From Saccharum officinarum (lineage: Eukaryota; Streptophyta; Magnoliopsida; Poales; Poaceae): 64,000 nucleotides of DNA. Under the pieces are notes generated by a model, which was not told the DNA's origin, made no database searches, and worked only from the letters and a program-made list of their open reading frames with translations. Both the position numbers and the translations under genes were made by a program. Where the stretch lies: NCBI GenBank assembly GCA_020631735.1, contig CM036159.1, forward strand, positions 100,203,670 through 100,267,669, read 5' to 3'. This document shows positions 23,755 through 34,986 of this stretch, in pieces (position 1 is the stretch's first letter; the number at the start of each line of letters is the position of its first letter).

Positions 23755-24821
23755 TAATTCAGCCACGGTTATTGGTTAAGTAGCCAGCAGCAGCATCTAT
23801 CTAGGTCTATACTAGGAGGAGTAGATCGAGCACTTCACATGGGCATATGACACGCAGGTCCAGTTGGATTCGGCTGCTTTTGCCCGGCCGGGGTCCTGCG
23901 CGTCCCAACTTTCCAAAGGGAGCGAGGCATCCCGCATCCGATCCAAATCCAAGTCAGTCGTTTTGGCAGATACGATTATTGTACGCACACCGCACGCGTG
24001 ACAAAACCCACCGGTCATTGGCTTCACTTTCGTGACAGTAGTATACTGGCAGCAAGACGCCGTCTCTGTACTGTACTGGAGTGTATTTTTCTACGTATAT
24101 GCATAGTTGGATACATACATGATAGTACCGGACAAGTTTGCGCTACAAGAATCGTCCGGCAGAAACGACATCCGGGGCGAGACTTGCAGCGTCGCAACAA
24201 GAAGCTCCGGCCGGTTCCCCGGGTCAAAGGGAAACGCGCGAAAACAAGAGGCTCCAGATGACGCGCTCTGGTCCTGTGGAAACAAGGGACAAATTAAGGC
24301 TGTGGCTCTACACGACTGTCACGACGACAGCCAGATGGTTGGAGCAGAGCCGCAGCGCTACGACGACCTTCAGGTGTGGCTCGTGTTCGTCAGCTTCGTG
24401 TGGCTGTCAATCTAGGGCCGGCGGCTAAACTGCTGTCACATTAATCACCTACTCCCTCCGTCCCACAAATAAAAGTGCATATATGATTCAAATTTTTTCC
24501 CAGATTAATGGGCACATATAGGCCACATACTAGGCTACTGTATACACTGAGGCCCAGCATGACAGCTTTACACCATTGTGGACAGAGAAAAAATAAACTC
24601 ATTGATAGAAAAAGGAAAATTAAAAAAATCAACGGAGGCTCCATCCAGAAGGTGCCCGTGACTTCATCCTGCTGTCCACTCGTTCCGATAAGCATCGTCT
24701 CCCTCCACCGCACCATCCACTCGTTCCCCTTCCCCTTCTCTTCCCCATCCAGCTCACACCTCCGTACAGCTGCGAGTTCGACCCTTCTTCTTCCTAATCA
24801 GAGCAGTTTTCTTATGCGTGC

Positions 24822-25460
24822 ATGGCCAGAGCGAGCGGGATCCGTCGGCGTAGCCGCTGGACGCGTCGAGGCGGCAAGATGCCTGGCGCCGGCGGCGCTG
24901 TAATGAAGCCCCATGGCAGGGGCGTTGTCAAGCATGCTGGCCGTGGGATACGTAGGCGCGGCGGTGATGGGAGCCTCGGCCAAGTCGTCAACGCAGGCAG
25001 CGCCGACTCCGAGGTTGAGCAGCCGAGCAGCGTCGATTCGGCCAGCGAGGGATGGATCTATGTGCGTGGGCATCGAATCAAGAAGGCCGGCCTACATATC
25101 GACTGCCACGGCAACGTGTACGTCCCTGACTCGGAAGCTGAAGAATCCAGCACGGAGGAGCCAGAGGCGTGTGGAGATGTCGCTAAGGGCATGGATCTCG
25201 CCGTGGAGCTTGTTCCTGAGGGAGACGCGGTCGGTGCTGCCGTAGTGGACCAGATCCCTAATGTGGCCGCCGATCAGGCTCCTCACGCGGATCTGCCCGT
25301 TAAGGGGCCTCTGGTGCTAGCTACAAACAAGGATGTGCCCCCCGAGGTGCCTGAGCAGCTGAAGGAGGTTCTTGCCAATATGGATCCAATCTACCATGAC
25401 GTCTTTGTAAGCCTATACAAAATTCTAGTGCCTATATGCTTGCTTCCCTTACATCGTTAG
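24822..25460 (+). CDS. Unknown GC-rich ORF inside the mariner element
   Basis: 212-codon frame opposite in strand to the transposase. The N-terminus is very basic (SGIRRRSRWTRRGGK), followed by an acidic, Ser/Glu-rich centre (DSEAEESSTEEPEA) and ELVPEGDAVGAAV. There is no domain I recognise. Around codon 196 a splice-donor-like GTCTTT|GTAAGC occurs (about 25408), so the real exon may end at YHDVF with the last residues being intron. The base composition is far richer in GC than the rest of the element. Possibilities are a captured host exon, an element-encoded second ORF, or chance. I do not assign a function. Confidence 0.3.
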   Translation: MARASGIRRRSRWTRRGGKMPGAGGAVMKPHGRGVVKHAGRGIRRRGGDGSLGQVVNAGSADSEVEQPSSVDSASEGWIYVRGHRIKKAGLHIDCHGNVYVPDSEAEESSTEEPEACGDVAKGMDLAVELVPEGDAVGAAVVDQIPNVAADQAPHADLPVKGPLVLATNKDVPPEVPEQLKEVLANMDPIYHDVFVSLYKILVPICLLPLHR

Positions 25461-26311
25461 TTCATTTGCCGTTGCTTTATGTGTGACGTAGTGCTTTTGA
25501 TGTCTGATGCCCAAATGCTTTTAATGTAGGGAATACTTTTGCTGTGGCATAATGAACCATTGTATATAGGGTTAGATCATTAGGTGTAATGATGAATTTG
25601 CTGGACCTATTACCAAGAAAAGTAAGAATCGGGCCTTTTTTCCTCCTTTAGAACCATGTAGTAAGCCAAATATTCTGAGCTTCTATCTCTTTTGAATCAC
25701 AACCGAATTCCTCTCCACTGGATACTAGTGCATACTGCCCTTCTGGCTTTAAAAATAATCAGTTGTTTCTGACTCGACAAATGTTGCATCCTGGGATTCT
25801 GACCTCTACTACTTAAAATTATTTAGCCGATGGTAGAGTAATGCAATTGGGGAAAAAATATCTCCTCAGCCTATTAGCTATTTTCAGCTTGCTCGACTTT
25901 ATCAGCCCACTTGACCTTTCTGAATTCCAATGTCGCCTTCCATGCATGTATAGTCCTTCCTTATTTTTGATTAACACATTCCAAACGTGCACATGCAGTA
26001 CACGAAGCACTTGGACTTTTGACACTTAGTCGCTTAATATATCAGCCCGAGGACTAGACATGCCATGCTTTTGTGCACCTTGCATCGCTACTGTGAGTTA
26101 TGGCTTTATCAGATATGACTAATTTACAACCAGACACGACTAATTTACAACATTAGCACACATGGTTAACAGTACTAGCACACATATTACAAGGTTAACA
26201 GATATGACTAATTTACAACCAGACACGACTAATTTACAACATTAGCACACATGGTTAACAGTACCAACCCTACATTATAAGTTTCCTAATATTACAGCAA
26301 TAGCAATATAA

Positions 26312-28273
26312 TTAGTTCCCTAATGATACCATCACAGCCTCATATAGGTGACGGTCACAAGGAAGCCTTTTAGGTAGCATGTCCAATGCCTCTAGCCTAT
26401 CTTTGTCCATGTGAGGAATTTTATATCTGTTTCCTCCACCATCTTTCATCACCTCAATCATACACGCTTGTAGTGTTAGAAACACCCTATTCAAATTAGC
26501 TGGATCGTAGTTCTGAAACTCGTTCTCCACATTCCGAATCAGGTCATCCAAGTTCCTAGAGATCCTGTCATAGGTTAAGGATTGAAGAGAAGCGAAGAAT
26601 CCTAGGTCAAGTACGTTCAAATCTGGGGAATTGGCAGGTTGATTGATGAGTCGTATGTCAAGGCCTGTGTGTGCTACAGCAGCTGCAAATTCTTTATCAT
26701 TTACTGGCACTTTGATGTGTTGTTGAACCACTTCTCGTCCATGTGAATAATGTTTTTCATTTCTCTGAACATGGGTTCATTTGGCAATGTCCGCTCATCT
26801 AACATGGACAGACACCACCGCAACCTCTCTTTCTTGTTTTCGTCCCTCAGTAGAGGCTTTAATGTGCTAGAATGGCGTCGTAGCAGCCCTTGCTTGAACC
26901 ACCTATGTAGAGTGCTCTTCTTTACACCAAGAGCAGTAGCTAGTGATCTTATCGTTCTCCTCCTATGCAAGGGGACGCTAAGAACATCTGATATGTCTAT
27001 TTGTTTTTTTTTTGCGGCCACAATTCTTTCTTCTTGATCTAACATCCACTGGCCTGCCTTGTGCACGGAACTGCTTTACTCTCCTCCAAACACTTCGCAC
27101 TTGATTGATACTGACCTGGAACATCTGAGCAACTATTTTTGTACTGTTCTTTTTTAACCTTCCATGATTGCTTCTCTCAAGCAATGCTTCGTATATTTGC
27201 TGTCTTTCGAGATCTGTCAGATTTCTGCGATGATGTGTATTATTTTCATTTGCATGTTCATCTTCATCAACATCTGAGTCCTCCAACTCCTCAACATTGA
27301 AGGCTATGTCCACGGCATCAGAGTACACACCATAGTCATGCATGTCCTCGATCATGTCTACAATAACAATATATTGGTGAGTTCTTATACCAGTGCTGCA
27401 GAGTTGTACATAAATGTTAAATGTTTGATAATAATAGTTGCTGAAAATATTTCTGAAAGCTACAAGAATTGTCTTGGAAGTGTTGCCACTGTATGAAAAA
27501 GATGTGCTGACTATTTGAGAAAAAACACTGGTGTTACATGAACTTTAGTGAGTTTTATTTACATGGTTGGGACATGCTTTGACACTATATGCAGTCATGT
27601 GTACTACTGCTTACTAGATGATTGAAATGAACACTTAATTGAAATGAACACTATATACAGTCAAAGTAAGGAAAACGGTCTGCTGATCTGGATCTTACTG
27701 ATCATTTCTTGCATCTCTTGCTGCTGATCAAAAGGTTCTGAGTTGAGGTCAAATTCATCTTGTTCATATTCACCATGAAAGCTGCTATCTCCATGTTGTT
27801 GATGGTCTTCTTCAACAGCAAGGACTGCAGAAAAGATGAGGCATAGTGTTTAATTCATGTTTCAAACTTGTGTGTACACATTTCACCATTTGTTTGTTGT
27901 AATGATGCAATTAAGAGACATTACCTTCATGGGGTGTTTGTTGTCGTGCCCAAGTAGCAATGTTGAGATCAATGCTCTGCACTGTAACCTGTTCATCTTC
28001 CAGGAGACAGTGGGCCTGATCTTCATGGTGTCGATGTACTTCATCCTCTTGGAGTAGATGGACTTGATCTTGATCCTGAGAATGATGGGTTTCAACGCCT
28101 TCCACATGTGCAGGTTCTGCATTTAGGTCAGGTAAGGCTTCTTCATCTTCTTCAACGGGAACTATGTTTAGATCTATGGACATCTCTCCATCTCCTTCAT
28201 CTGGTACTATGTTGAGATCTATGGCCAACTCTCCATCTCCTTCATCTGGTACTATGTTGAGATCTATGGCCAT
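26312..28273 (-). pseudogene. Mariner-like transposase with EAR-motif N-terminus, three exons, broken
   Basis: Exons 28273-27925, 27824-27699 and 27357-26312 join in phase with GT-AG borders. Exon 1 carries three 15-residue repeats of the form xxIDLNIVPDEGDGE, then PDLNAEP and SIDLNIATW. Exon 2 adds DLNSEP. Exon 3 has the DNA-binding helix-turn-helix region (NLTDLERQQIYEALLERS; KIVAQMFQVSINQVRSVWRR) and a second one (TIRSLATALGVKKSTLHRWF), the first catalytic Asp (HMDEKWF) and the third (NSPDLNVLDLGFFASLQ). It is a cut-and-paste DD39D-type transposase. Lesions: an A10 run at about 27002-27012 shifts the frame, and at about 26725 the protein jumps from EKWFN to HIKVPVND, losing a segment that in relatives includes the second catalytic Asp. 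It should be inactive. Confidence 0.85.
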
Positions 28274-28827
28274 GTCTAAATATAGATTGGATTGCAGGTT
28301 GTTGGAGTTAGGGAGAGGTTGAGCCTTTCGTTGGGTTGATCTGGAACAGGTGGGAGCTTTTTATAGTGGGGCAATGGCGCCAATTCAAAATTTGTAATTT
28401 TGGCACAATGGCGCCAGACGTGTCGTGCTAGAACATTCTGTGGTATACTACACGTGTGGTGTTGGAACATTCTGTGCTATACCACGTGGCCATGAGCTTG
28501 TAGCACTAATAATTTTTTATGCCTGTCACTTGCTGGTTTGTGAAATTCCTGACCACTAGTTTATTATACTACTGTTGTTGGTTTATTCATTTTGGAGTAA
28601 TTCTCTGTACTGTCAGCCACCTTTATAGGGGTAGCAGTGTAATTTATCAACTTCATTGATCTGGGAGCCCAAGTGCTAGATGTATTTTTATTTGTGGGAC
28701 GGAGGGAGTATACGAGTCTAGGACTAGGAGGATTCACCTAGCCCAGTCGTCAGCAGTGACACCCGCGGTTCTGCCAGCAGTATACTACGTCGTTAGACAC
28801 CAGCTGCAGTAGCTGTATTTGCCCGTT

Positions 28828-29081
28828 GGCTGTGTTCAGTTCCTCAAAAAAAAAAAAGTACTATGCGAAAAAAAATTCCCCGTCACATCAAACTTGCGAT
28901 ATATGCATGGAGTACTAAATGTAGATGAAATTAAAAACTAATTATACAGCTTGGTTGTACTTTGCGAGACGAACGTTTTGAACCTAATTAGTCAACGGTT
29001 GGACACTATTTGCCAAATAAAGCCAAAACGTGCTACGGTACTTTTTTTTTTCCTTTTCAGGGATCTAAACTAAACACAGCC
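28828..29081. mobile_element. MITE, 254 bp
   Basis: Left end GGCTGTGTTCAGTTCC; right end reverse-complemented GGCTGTGTTTAGTTTAGATC. The interior has CCCCGTCACATCAAAC, ATGCATGGAGTACTAAATG, GAGACGAACGTTTTGAACC and GTGCTACGGTAC, the same family type as the MITEs at 23510 and 37326. Confidence 0.75.
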
Positions 29082-29750
29082 GGGTTGTATCTAATGCTGT
29101 CGGTTCGATTAATTCTAGGTCGTCGTGTCCCAGGGTAAAGGGTATCGTTATCAACTTTAATAAAGGATCAGCAGTAGTAGTGCTACTGTAACATAGAAAG
29201 TAACGTTTGACACCGTTATGGCCAGTACGCCGACACCCAAACTCGTTAGAGCAACTCCAACAGTTTGTCATCTCTCCTCCCCATCCTTGTTTTTTTGGCA
29301 AATTGACAAAAATCACTCTCCAATAGTTTCTCATCCCTCCTCCCCATCTTTGGCAACTTGGAAAAAATGACTCCAGAGCGCGGATATATGCGCGTCGCTC
29401 CTGGACTGCGCATCGCGGTTTCTCTCGCGCCAGGAACGTCCCACGCGACGGCGCTCGACCTCTGTTGGACACGAAGCCGAGAAGCCATCTAGATCACCGA
29501 CGAGCATCCACATCCAGGGAAGACGACGCCGGCATCGATCCATATCATCTTCGGCGGCGGCTGTAGGTTTGAGGTATGGATGACTCATCCAATTGTCGAT
29601 TCCACTGGTAGGGTTCGGATAGGGTTTAGGGTTGCCGCATGTTGGTTTGCCTACTTGAGGCGCTGATGGCCGAGTAAACCGTACCTGATAGGGTTTAGGT
29701 GATGGCCGACGTGGTGCAATGGCTGCTTTTGCCGCTGTTGAATTGTATAG

Positions 29751-30016
29751 GTCGAGGTGGACTGCTTGCCCGGCTGGTACTGCCTTCTTTGCTGCTGCTG
29801 GAGTAGTACATGATAGTGTATACATGTATTCAATTCATTTGTAATTATTTTTTTTATTTTGTTCAATTTGCTGCTGCTGTGACAGTCGAGGTGGACTGCT
29901 TGCCCGGCTGGTACTGCCTTCTTTGCTGCTGCTGGAGTAGTACATGATAGTGTATTCATGTATTCAATTCATTTGTTCCTCTTTTTTATTTTGTTCAATC
30001 TGCTGCTGCTGTGACA
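29751..30016. repeat. Tandem duplication, two 134-bp copies
   Basis: GTCGAGGTGGACTGCTTGCC starts at 29751 and again at 29885. Both copies end TGCTGCTGCTGTGACA. It lies in the 5' non-coding part of the Harbinger element, just before ORF1. Confidence 0.9.
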
Positions 30017-30086
30017 AGTACTAGATGGTACTGTACACATGGATTATTTGCATTTGTAATTCTTCTTCATTTGTAGATTCATTCAA

Positions 30087-31199
30087 ATGGAAGGAGGGGG
30101 ATTTTGGACAGGCATGTTGACGGGACATGATGATCATGTTGCCGGTTTGGAGGACCTCACGTTCCCGATGACACAGGGAACTCAGGAAACTCCTGATTTT
30201 CCTGTTCAAGTTGAAGAACTTGACGTGCAAGTGCATCCAAGTCAAGGTGTTCAGCGCCGGGGTAGAACAAAGGGGTTGGCTAAGAGGACAAAGAATTTTG
30301 ATCCAAAGGAGGATATAATTGTTTGCTCCGCTTGGTTGAACGTGAGCAAGGATCCCATTAACGGGGCCAATCAATCTCGTACGACATTTTGGAGTAGAGT
30401 TCATGCTTACTTTGAGAAACACAAAACAACACCAGCTGTCAGGACAGAGAGTTCCCTCATGCATAGGTGGCTGACAATTCAGTTTCAAGTGAACAAGTAT
30501 TGTGCATGCTACGAGGCAATTGAGCGTAGGAATCAAAGTGGAAAAACTATCCAAGACAAGGTTAGTTTTGCACTTTTTTTTAGATTTGGTTTATTTGAAA
30601 ACATATATTCATTGACTATTTTACATGTGCAGGTATCAGACGCATTGGAGTTGTACAAGGAATTAGACAAGGACAAGAAGTCATTTACTCTTATACCTTG
30701 TTGGAACAAATTGAAGGAAGAAGACAAGTGGAAAGCCAAGAGGGTGGAACTGGCCGAGCAAGAGAAGCTAGCAGCCAATAAAAAACAGAAGGTGAGCATA
30801 GACTCGATGCCAAAAAATGTAGAAGGCACAAACAATCAAGATGTCACAGAGATTGTAGCTCCAGAATCCGAGGAAAGAAAAAGGCCACAGGGAGTGAAGA
30901 AGGCAAAAGAAGGTCTTAAGCGAGGAGGTGGCGAAGCTTGCATGGAAGCTTTGGACAAAATGTGGGCTAAGAAGGAGGCGTTTGACTTGGAGAGAGAGAA
31001 GAAGAAAGAGGAGAGGTTCCTTGTTTCACTTGAGCTAGAGAAGAACCGATTGGCAATAGAAGAAAAAAGAGCTGAAGCGGACTTGATCAAAGAGGAAAAA
31101 GAAATAATGCAAATGGACATGACCTCTCTCACCCCGCTACAGCGACAGTACTACGAAACGATGCAGCAGAAGATCATCGCTCGGCGTTTGGCGAATTAA
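30087..31199 (+). CDS. PIF/Harbinger ORF1 (Myb/SANT-like, NAM-associated domain)
   Basis: 370 codons as an open frame, about 346 if the likely intron is removed. An N-terminal acidic/hydrophobic stretch is followed by a trihelix/Myb-like domain (KRTKNFDPKEDIIVCSAWLN through HRWLTIQFQVNKYCACYEAI), then the NAM-associated segment (DALELYKELDKDKKSFTLIPCW), a Lys/Glu-rich tail and a long charged coiled coil ending LTPLQRQYYETMQQKI. In this family ORF1 is the DNA-binding partner needed with the transposase. A GT-AG intron candidate, 30561-30632 (GTTAGTTTTG...ATGTGCAG), is exactly 72 nt without a stop, so retention keeps the frame. No lesion is seen. Confidence 0.8.
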   Translation: MEGGGFWTGMLTGHDDHVAGLEDLTFPMTQGTQETPDFPVQVEELDVQVHPSQGVQRRGRTKGLAKRTKNFDPKEDIIVCSAWLNVSKDPINGANQSRTTFWSRVHAYFEKHKTTPAVRTESSLMHRWLTIQFQVNKYCACYEAIERRNQSGKTIQDKVSFALFFRFGLFENIYSLTILHVQVSDALELYKELDKDKKSFTLIPCWNKLKEEDKWKAKRVELAEQEKLAANKKQKVSIDSMPKNVEGTNNQDVTEIVAPESEERKRPQGVKKAKEGLKRGGGEACMEALDKMWAKKEAFDLEREKKKEERFLVSLELEKNRLAIEEKRAEADLIKEEKEIMQMDMTSLTPLQRQYYETMQQKIIARRLAN

Positions 31200-31590
31200 A
31201 TTTAGTTGATGTTATTTGATTTCAATAAATAGTAAACATTTGGTTTTAGTTTGTGTTTGAGACAACTTTTTTTTTTACATGTTTCATAGAACCTTTTTTA
31301 TTGTGCCATTGAGATCGAGAGAACCTTTTATTTAAATATATGCTTGGTATTGTATTTCATGGGAACGTGCATGCTCGTGTATATGCATGCCACTGTGCAG
31401 ATTGTGATTCAGAGTAGATTGTGATTCAGAGGCCGGCACTGTGTATATGCATGGCACTGAAGAAATGATCACAGTATATATGAAGATGAAATAAACAATG
31501 CACTGATTACACACTTGTTTATAAAATAGTATTTATTACAATTGAGTCAAAAACATAAACTGATCCCAATTTATTCTAATTACTATGTAG

Positions 31591-32090
31591 CTAATATAAA
31601 TCTGGATGATGGTTCCATAGATGCTCGATGAGGTCTTCTTTCAACTGCAAATGTGTTTCTTGGTCTCTGATCCTTTTATGAGCATCAATAAATTCAGCAA
31701 GTGTTCGAGTAGCCTGACCACGAGAAGGTTGCACATTTTGACCACCATAATCGAACCGCTCCTCCGGGTCCACGAATCCTTCATCTTCAACAATCATATT
31801 GTGCATGATCACACAAGCCCTCATGATCAAACCAAGTGTCTCTGTGTCCCACAAGCGAGCTGGTCCTCGAACAATGGCGAACCTAGATTGCAGAACTCCG
31901 AAAGCTCTTTCGACATCCTTCCTCACAGCTTCCTGGGCTTTGGCAAAATATTTGTTCTTGTTCCCCATAGGAAGAGAGATGGACTTAACTAAAGTAGCCC
32001 ATGAGGGATATATACCATCTGCTAGATAATAACCCATGGTGTAATCGTGACCATTAATTGTGTAGTTGACACCCGTGAAGAAACCGCGCG
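31591..32090 (-). pseudogene. PIF/Harbinger transposase, C-terminal part only
   Basis: DDE_Tnp_4-type C-terminal half: VNYTINGHDYTMGYYLADGI contains the second catalytic Asp (LADG), KDVERAFGVLQSRFAIV the catalytic Glu, and the family-typical RACVIMHNMIVEDEG follows. The helix-turn-helix and first catalytic Asp are absent. Upstream of about 32090 the sequence changes to GC-rich material with no transposase similarity, so an internal deletion or replacement removed the N-terminal half. The upstream ATG that opens this frame is fortuitous. Inactive as a nuclease. Confidence 0.85.
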
Positions 32091-32316
32091 AGGGACGCAA
32101 TGAAGTGGCGGCGCGCGCGAACCCGCGAAAGGAACCACGCGAAACCTCGTTCCCGCGGCAAAAAATCAGGATGTGGGACCAAGTTTTGATTTTGGCAAGT
32201 AAAATATGGCAAACTCTTGGAGATGGGCTGTTTTTTTCCTCCCAATATCATTTTGGGAGTTGCCAAACAACGAGATATGGGAAACAAAAAATGAGAAACT
32301 GTTGGAGTTGCTCTTA

Positions 32317-34986
32317 CTCGTCTAAACAGGCTCACGAGAAAAGACGGGCACTTTGCTATCTATCCGCAGCAGACCTTCCATTTCCAGCAGGCGCGTGTGC
32401 GGACAAGAAATCCTGTGGTGCAGGGTCCGAGATCAGAAGATCGCACGGGAAAAGCCAGCAAAGCAAGCGAGCGAACAGCCGACCGAAACACCGGACCCAA
32501 CAGGAACGGAACGAAACGAAACGAAACGACCGCGCCGGCGCCGGAGCAGGCGCCTCTCACGCGAACCTGATGCCCTGACCCGTAGGAATAGGAATCGCTC
32601 GCACCGTTTGTCCTGTCCGTCTCCATCCTCCGCCGAGTCCGCACACGGGTAGCCGGGGCAGGCAGAATCCGATTCCCACCCGGCAACCGGCATCGGCGCA
32701 TCGCCTCGGCCGGAGGTTTCGATCGATCGTGGCGTCGTGGAAGCTTGTTAATGGCGCGAGGGGACGACGGGGCCCCCGTGCGGGCCTTTTATCGTTGACC
32801 TGCAGAGGGGAACGGAACTGATCAGACATCAGAGTGTGCGCGCATGGACTTTCTTGGGCCACCTCCCTTTCCGTCGCCGTCGCCCGAGCCGAGGAGCCCA
32901 ACGATCAACAACCAACTCCCTGGTCCCTGCTACTGCTCGTGCTGGAGCTGGACCAGTGCAATGCAAGGAAAACAGAGGGCCGGACCGCTAGCGCCCAGCA
33001 GTAGCGGCGCGGGGGAAGGGAAGAATGATGGAATCGTTCCAGTCCTTCCGTGTCCTTTCCTACAGCATTTATTAGAGTATAGTTAATCCATTCGTTCAGT
33101 TCGACCCGCTGAAAACGCTGAGAGAAGAGTCAGTTGGCACGTCCAACTTACCGCACGTACTACTGCTGACAGGGACAGCAGAGTTGTTCGGCAGCTCGTA
33201 GGAAATTTTGTAGAGTACACACCACTACAGAGGCAGGCTCTCGGTGAAACACGTAGCAACATACTAATACAGAGGCAGGCTCTCGGTGAAACCCGCAGCA
33301 ACTCTTTTTTTTTTTTCTTTTTTGTGCGTGTGGAGCAGACAGCAGCAGAGTGTAATGTTTGTCATTTGTCATGTTGCTGACGAGTCCTAGTAGATGGAAA
33401 TGGAATAAAAACCGGGGGGCACTTTACAGTGCAGCCAACTAAACCTAACACATGCTGGACTGGACTGCAGATGGCATCACCGGCTCACCGCAGGCAGCAG
33501 TTAAGTGCCATGTGATCTACGAGAAGGTTATTGCTCTCTTGATGAGCCTCTTTTCATGCTCTGTGCAGTGCACAGTAGTGGAGGTGGAGTGGACTGTACC
33601 TCGCTTTGCTTTTGACCTGCTCTGCTACCGGTCAAACAAACCCCAGATGCTGTTAGCCAAGAGCCAAGTGGCCAACCAAGCAATGCACCGTTGCACCAAA
33701 CCTTTGCGTTATGCATGCGGCATGCCCCCAACTCTTCCATCTCCCTAGCTCCGTTGACAGACACTACTAGTCCAGGCTACATTTCAAAAATTCAGCCACC
33801 GTTTGGACCCAAAAACCATTTCACACAACCTACAATATTTTAAAAGGTTCCTTTGTCAAATCCATATTTCTAAACAAAACCAAGTACCTAATGGGGGAAG
33901 AAATGTGAGACGATGCGTCACTCGATTGAGGTGGTGTGTGTATGTGTATATATTCAATGTAGAGTAGGAGTAGATGTAACTGTATTTGGTTTGGACTTCA
34001 ATGGGAAATGCAGGATATGGCGCATTAAACATTACCATGACATCGTTTTGACTTTTTGTCGCATATATACATTTAAATGATACTCCAATAAACGTCGTCA
34101 GCTTGCAATCAATTTGAATCTGCTCAACAACTCCTAAATTTATATCCCACCTCCCACATTTCAAGCAAAGCAAAGTACCCGTTGCAAAAATCAAAAGACT
34201 GACCAAAAAAAGTAATTGGAGTACGGCTAAATCAAAACCAGTGCAGCGGTGAGGAGCACAAGTCAAGGGCATAATGTGCTGCCCTCCTAAATTATGGCCA
34301 GTTGACGCCAGACTGTTCCAAAATAAACCAAGGCAGGAAAATGTAGTGGCCGGTCTTTACATTGGACTGGTGATTAAACAAGAATTAACTGAGTGCTGGC
34401 ACGCACCCACTATGCATCATGCTAACATGGATTAGGTTGATCCTCACGTAGGCATATGCAAATCAAATCCTGAAGAAATTTTTTTTCGAACAAGATACGT
34501 TATTTATTATATATGTAAAGTCTGCATAGGCATGCTCTGTGCCGACTCAATATTAATATGTACTAAGTACTATTGCATTTTAATAGTGAGGTTGTAGTAG
34601 TCTGAGGCTTATGCATGGGAAACGATTTTTAAATCTTTTGTAGTTTGTATGTGGAACTAGAAACTGATCAACCCGTTCCTACTCGAGCACAGTACGAAAT
34701 TAAATAGACACAGAGTGGAACATGTGCGACGGGACCGGTTATTAAAATTTTGAAACCAAGGAACATAAACATGTTTGAATTTGAGTCAATATATGTTTTG
34801 TAATTCAGCATTTTCTATGCAAAATAAAAAACTACATCCGCTGGATACAAGTGGAGTTCTCTCTGTTATACCAGAGATGTGGTAGCAACCATGTATATTA
34901 AAAACACGAGAGGTTGTATTAAAAAACAAAAACCTCAATTTACAAAATGAAAAATGTATGTAAACAATGCGCTAAGAGTGGGGGCT
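32317..34986. other. Gene-free stretch with GC-rich left part
   Basis: 32320-33080 is GC-rich with overlapping frames on both strands and no domain. 33227-33310 has a 42-bp-period duplication (ACAGAGGCAGGCTCTCGG twice). The remainder is AT-rich, and I see no gene in it. Confidence 0.45.

Larger units (their letters stand above)
24452..28708 (-). mobile_element. Mariner-like element (plant MLE), full length
   Basis: 4257 bp bounded by perfect inverted repeats of at least 23 bp that start CTCCCTCCGTCCCACAAATA, the Stowaway/plant-mariner terminus. TA lies at each side (24450-24451 and 28709-28710), the expected target-site duplication. It carries a three-exon transposase gene on the minus strand (28273-26312), an unexplained GC-rich plus-strand frame (24822-25460), and a 65-bp direct repeat (26110-26174, 26199-26263). 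The perfect termini suggest a relatively young insertion, or that it could still be mobilised in trans. The transposase itself is broken. Confidence 0.9.
29249..32313. mobile_element. PIF/Harbinger-type element, internally deleted
   Basis: 3065 bp. Left end GAGCAACTCCAACAGTTTG and right end reverse-complemented GAGCAACTCCAACAGTTTC are matching terminal inverted repeats. TTA flanks both sides (29246-29248, 32314-32316), the diagnostic 3-bp target-site duplication. It carries ORF1 (30087-31199, +) and a truncated DDE transposase (32090-31591, -), in convergent arrangement. 29751-30016 is a 134-bp tandem duplication. Confidence 0.9.

Noticed and set aside
24091..24428. Overlapping frames just left of the mariner element
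   Set aside because: Short, overlapping on both strands, no domain; likely composition noise.
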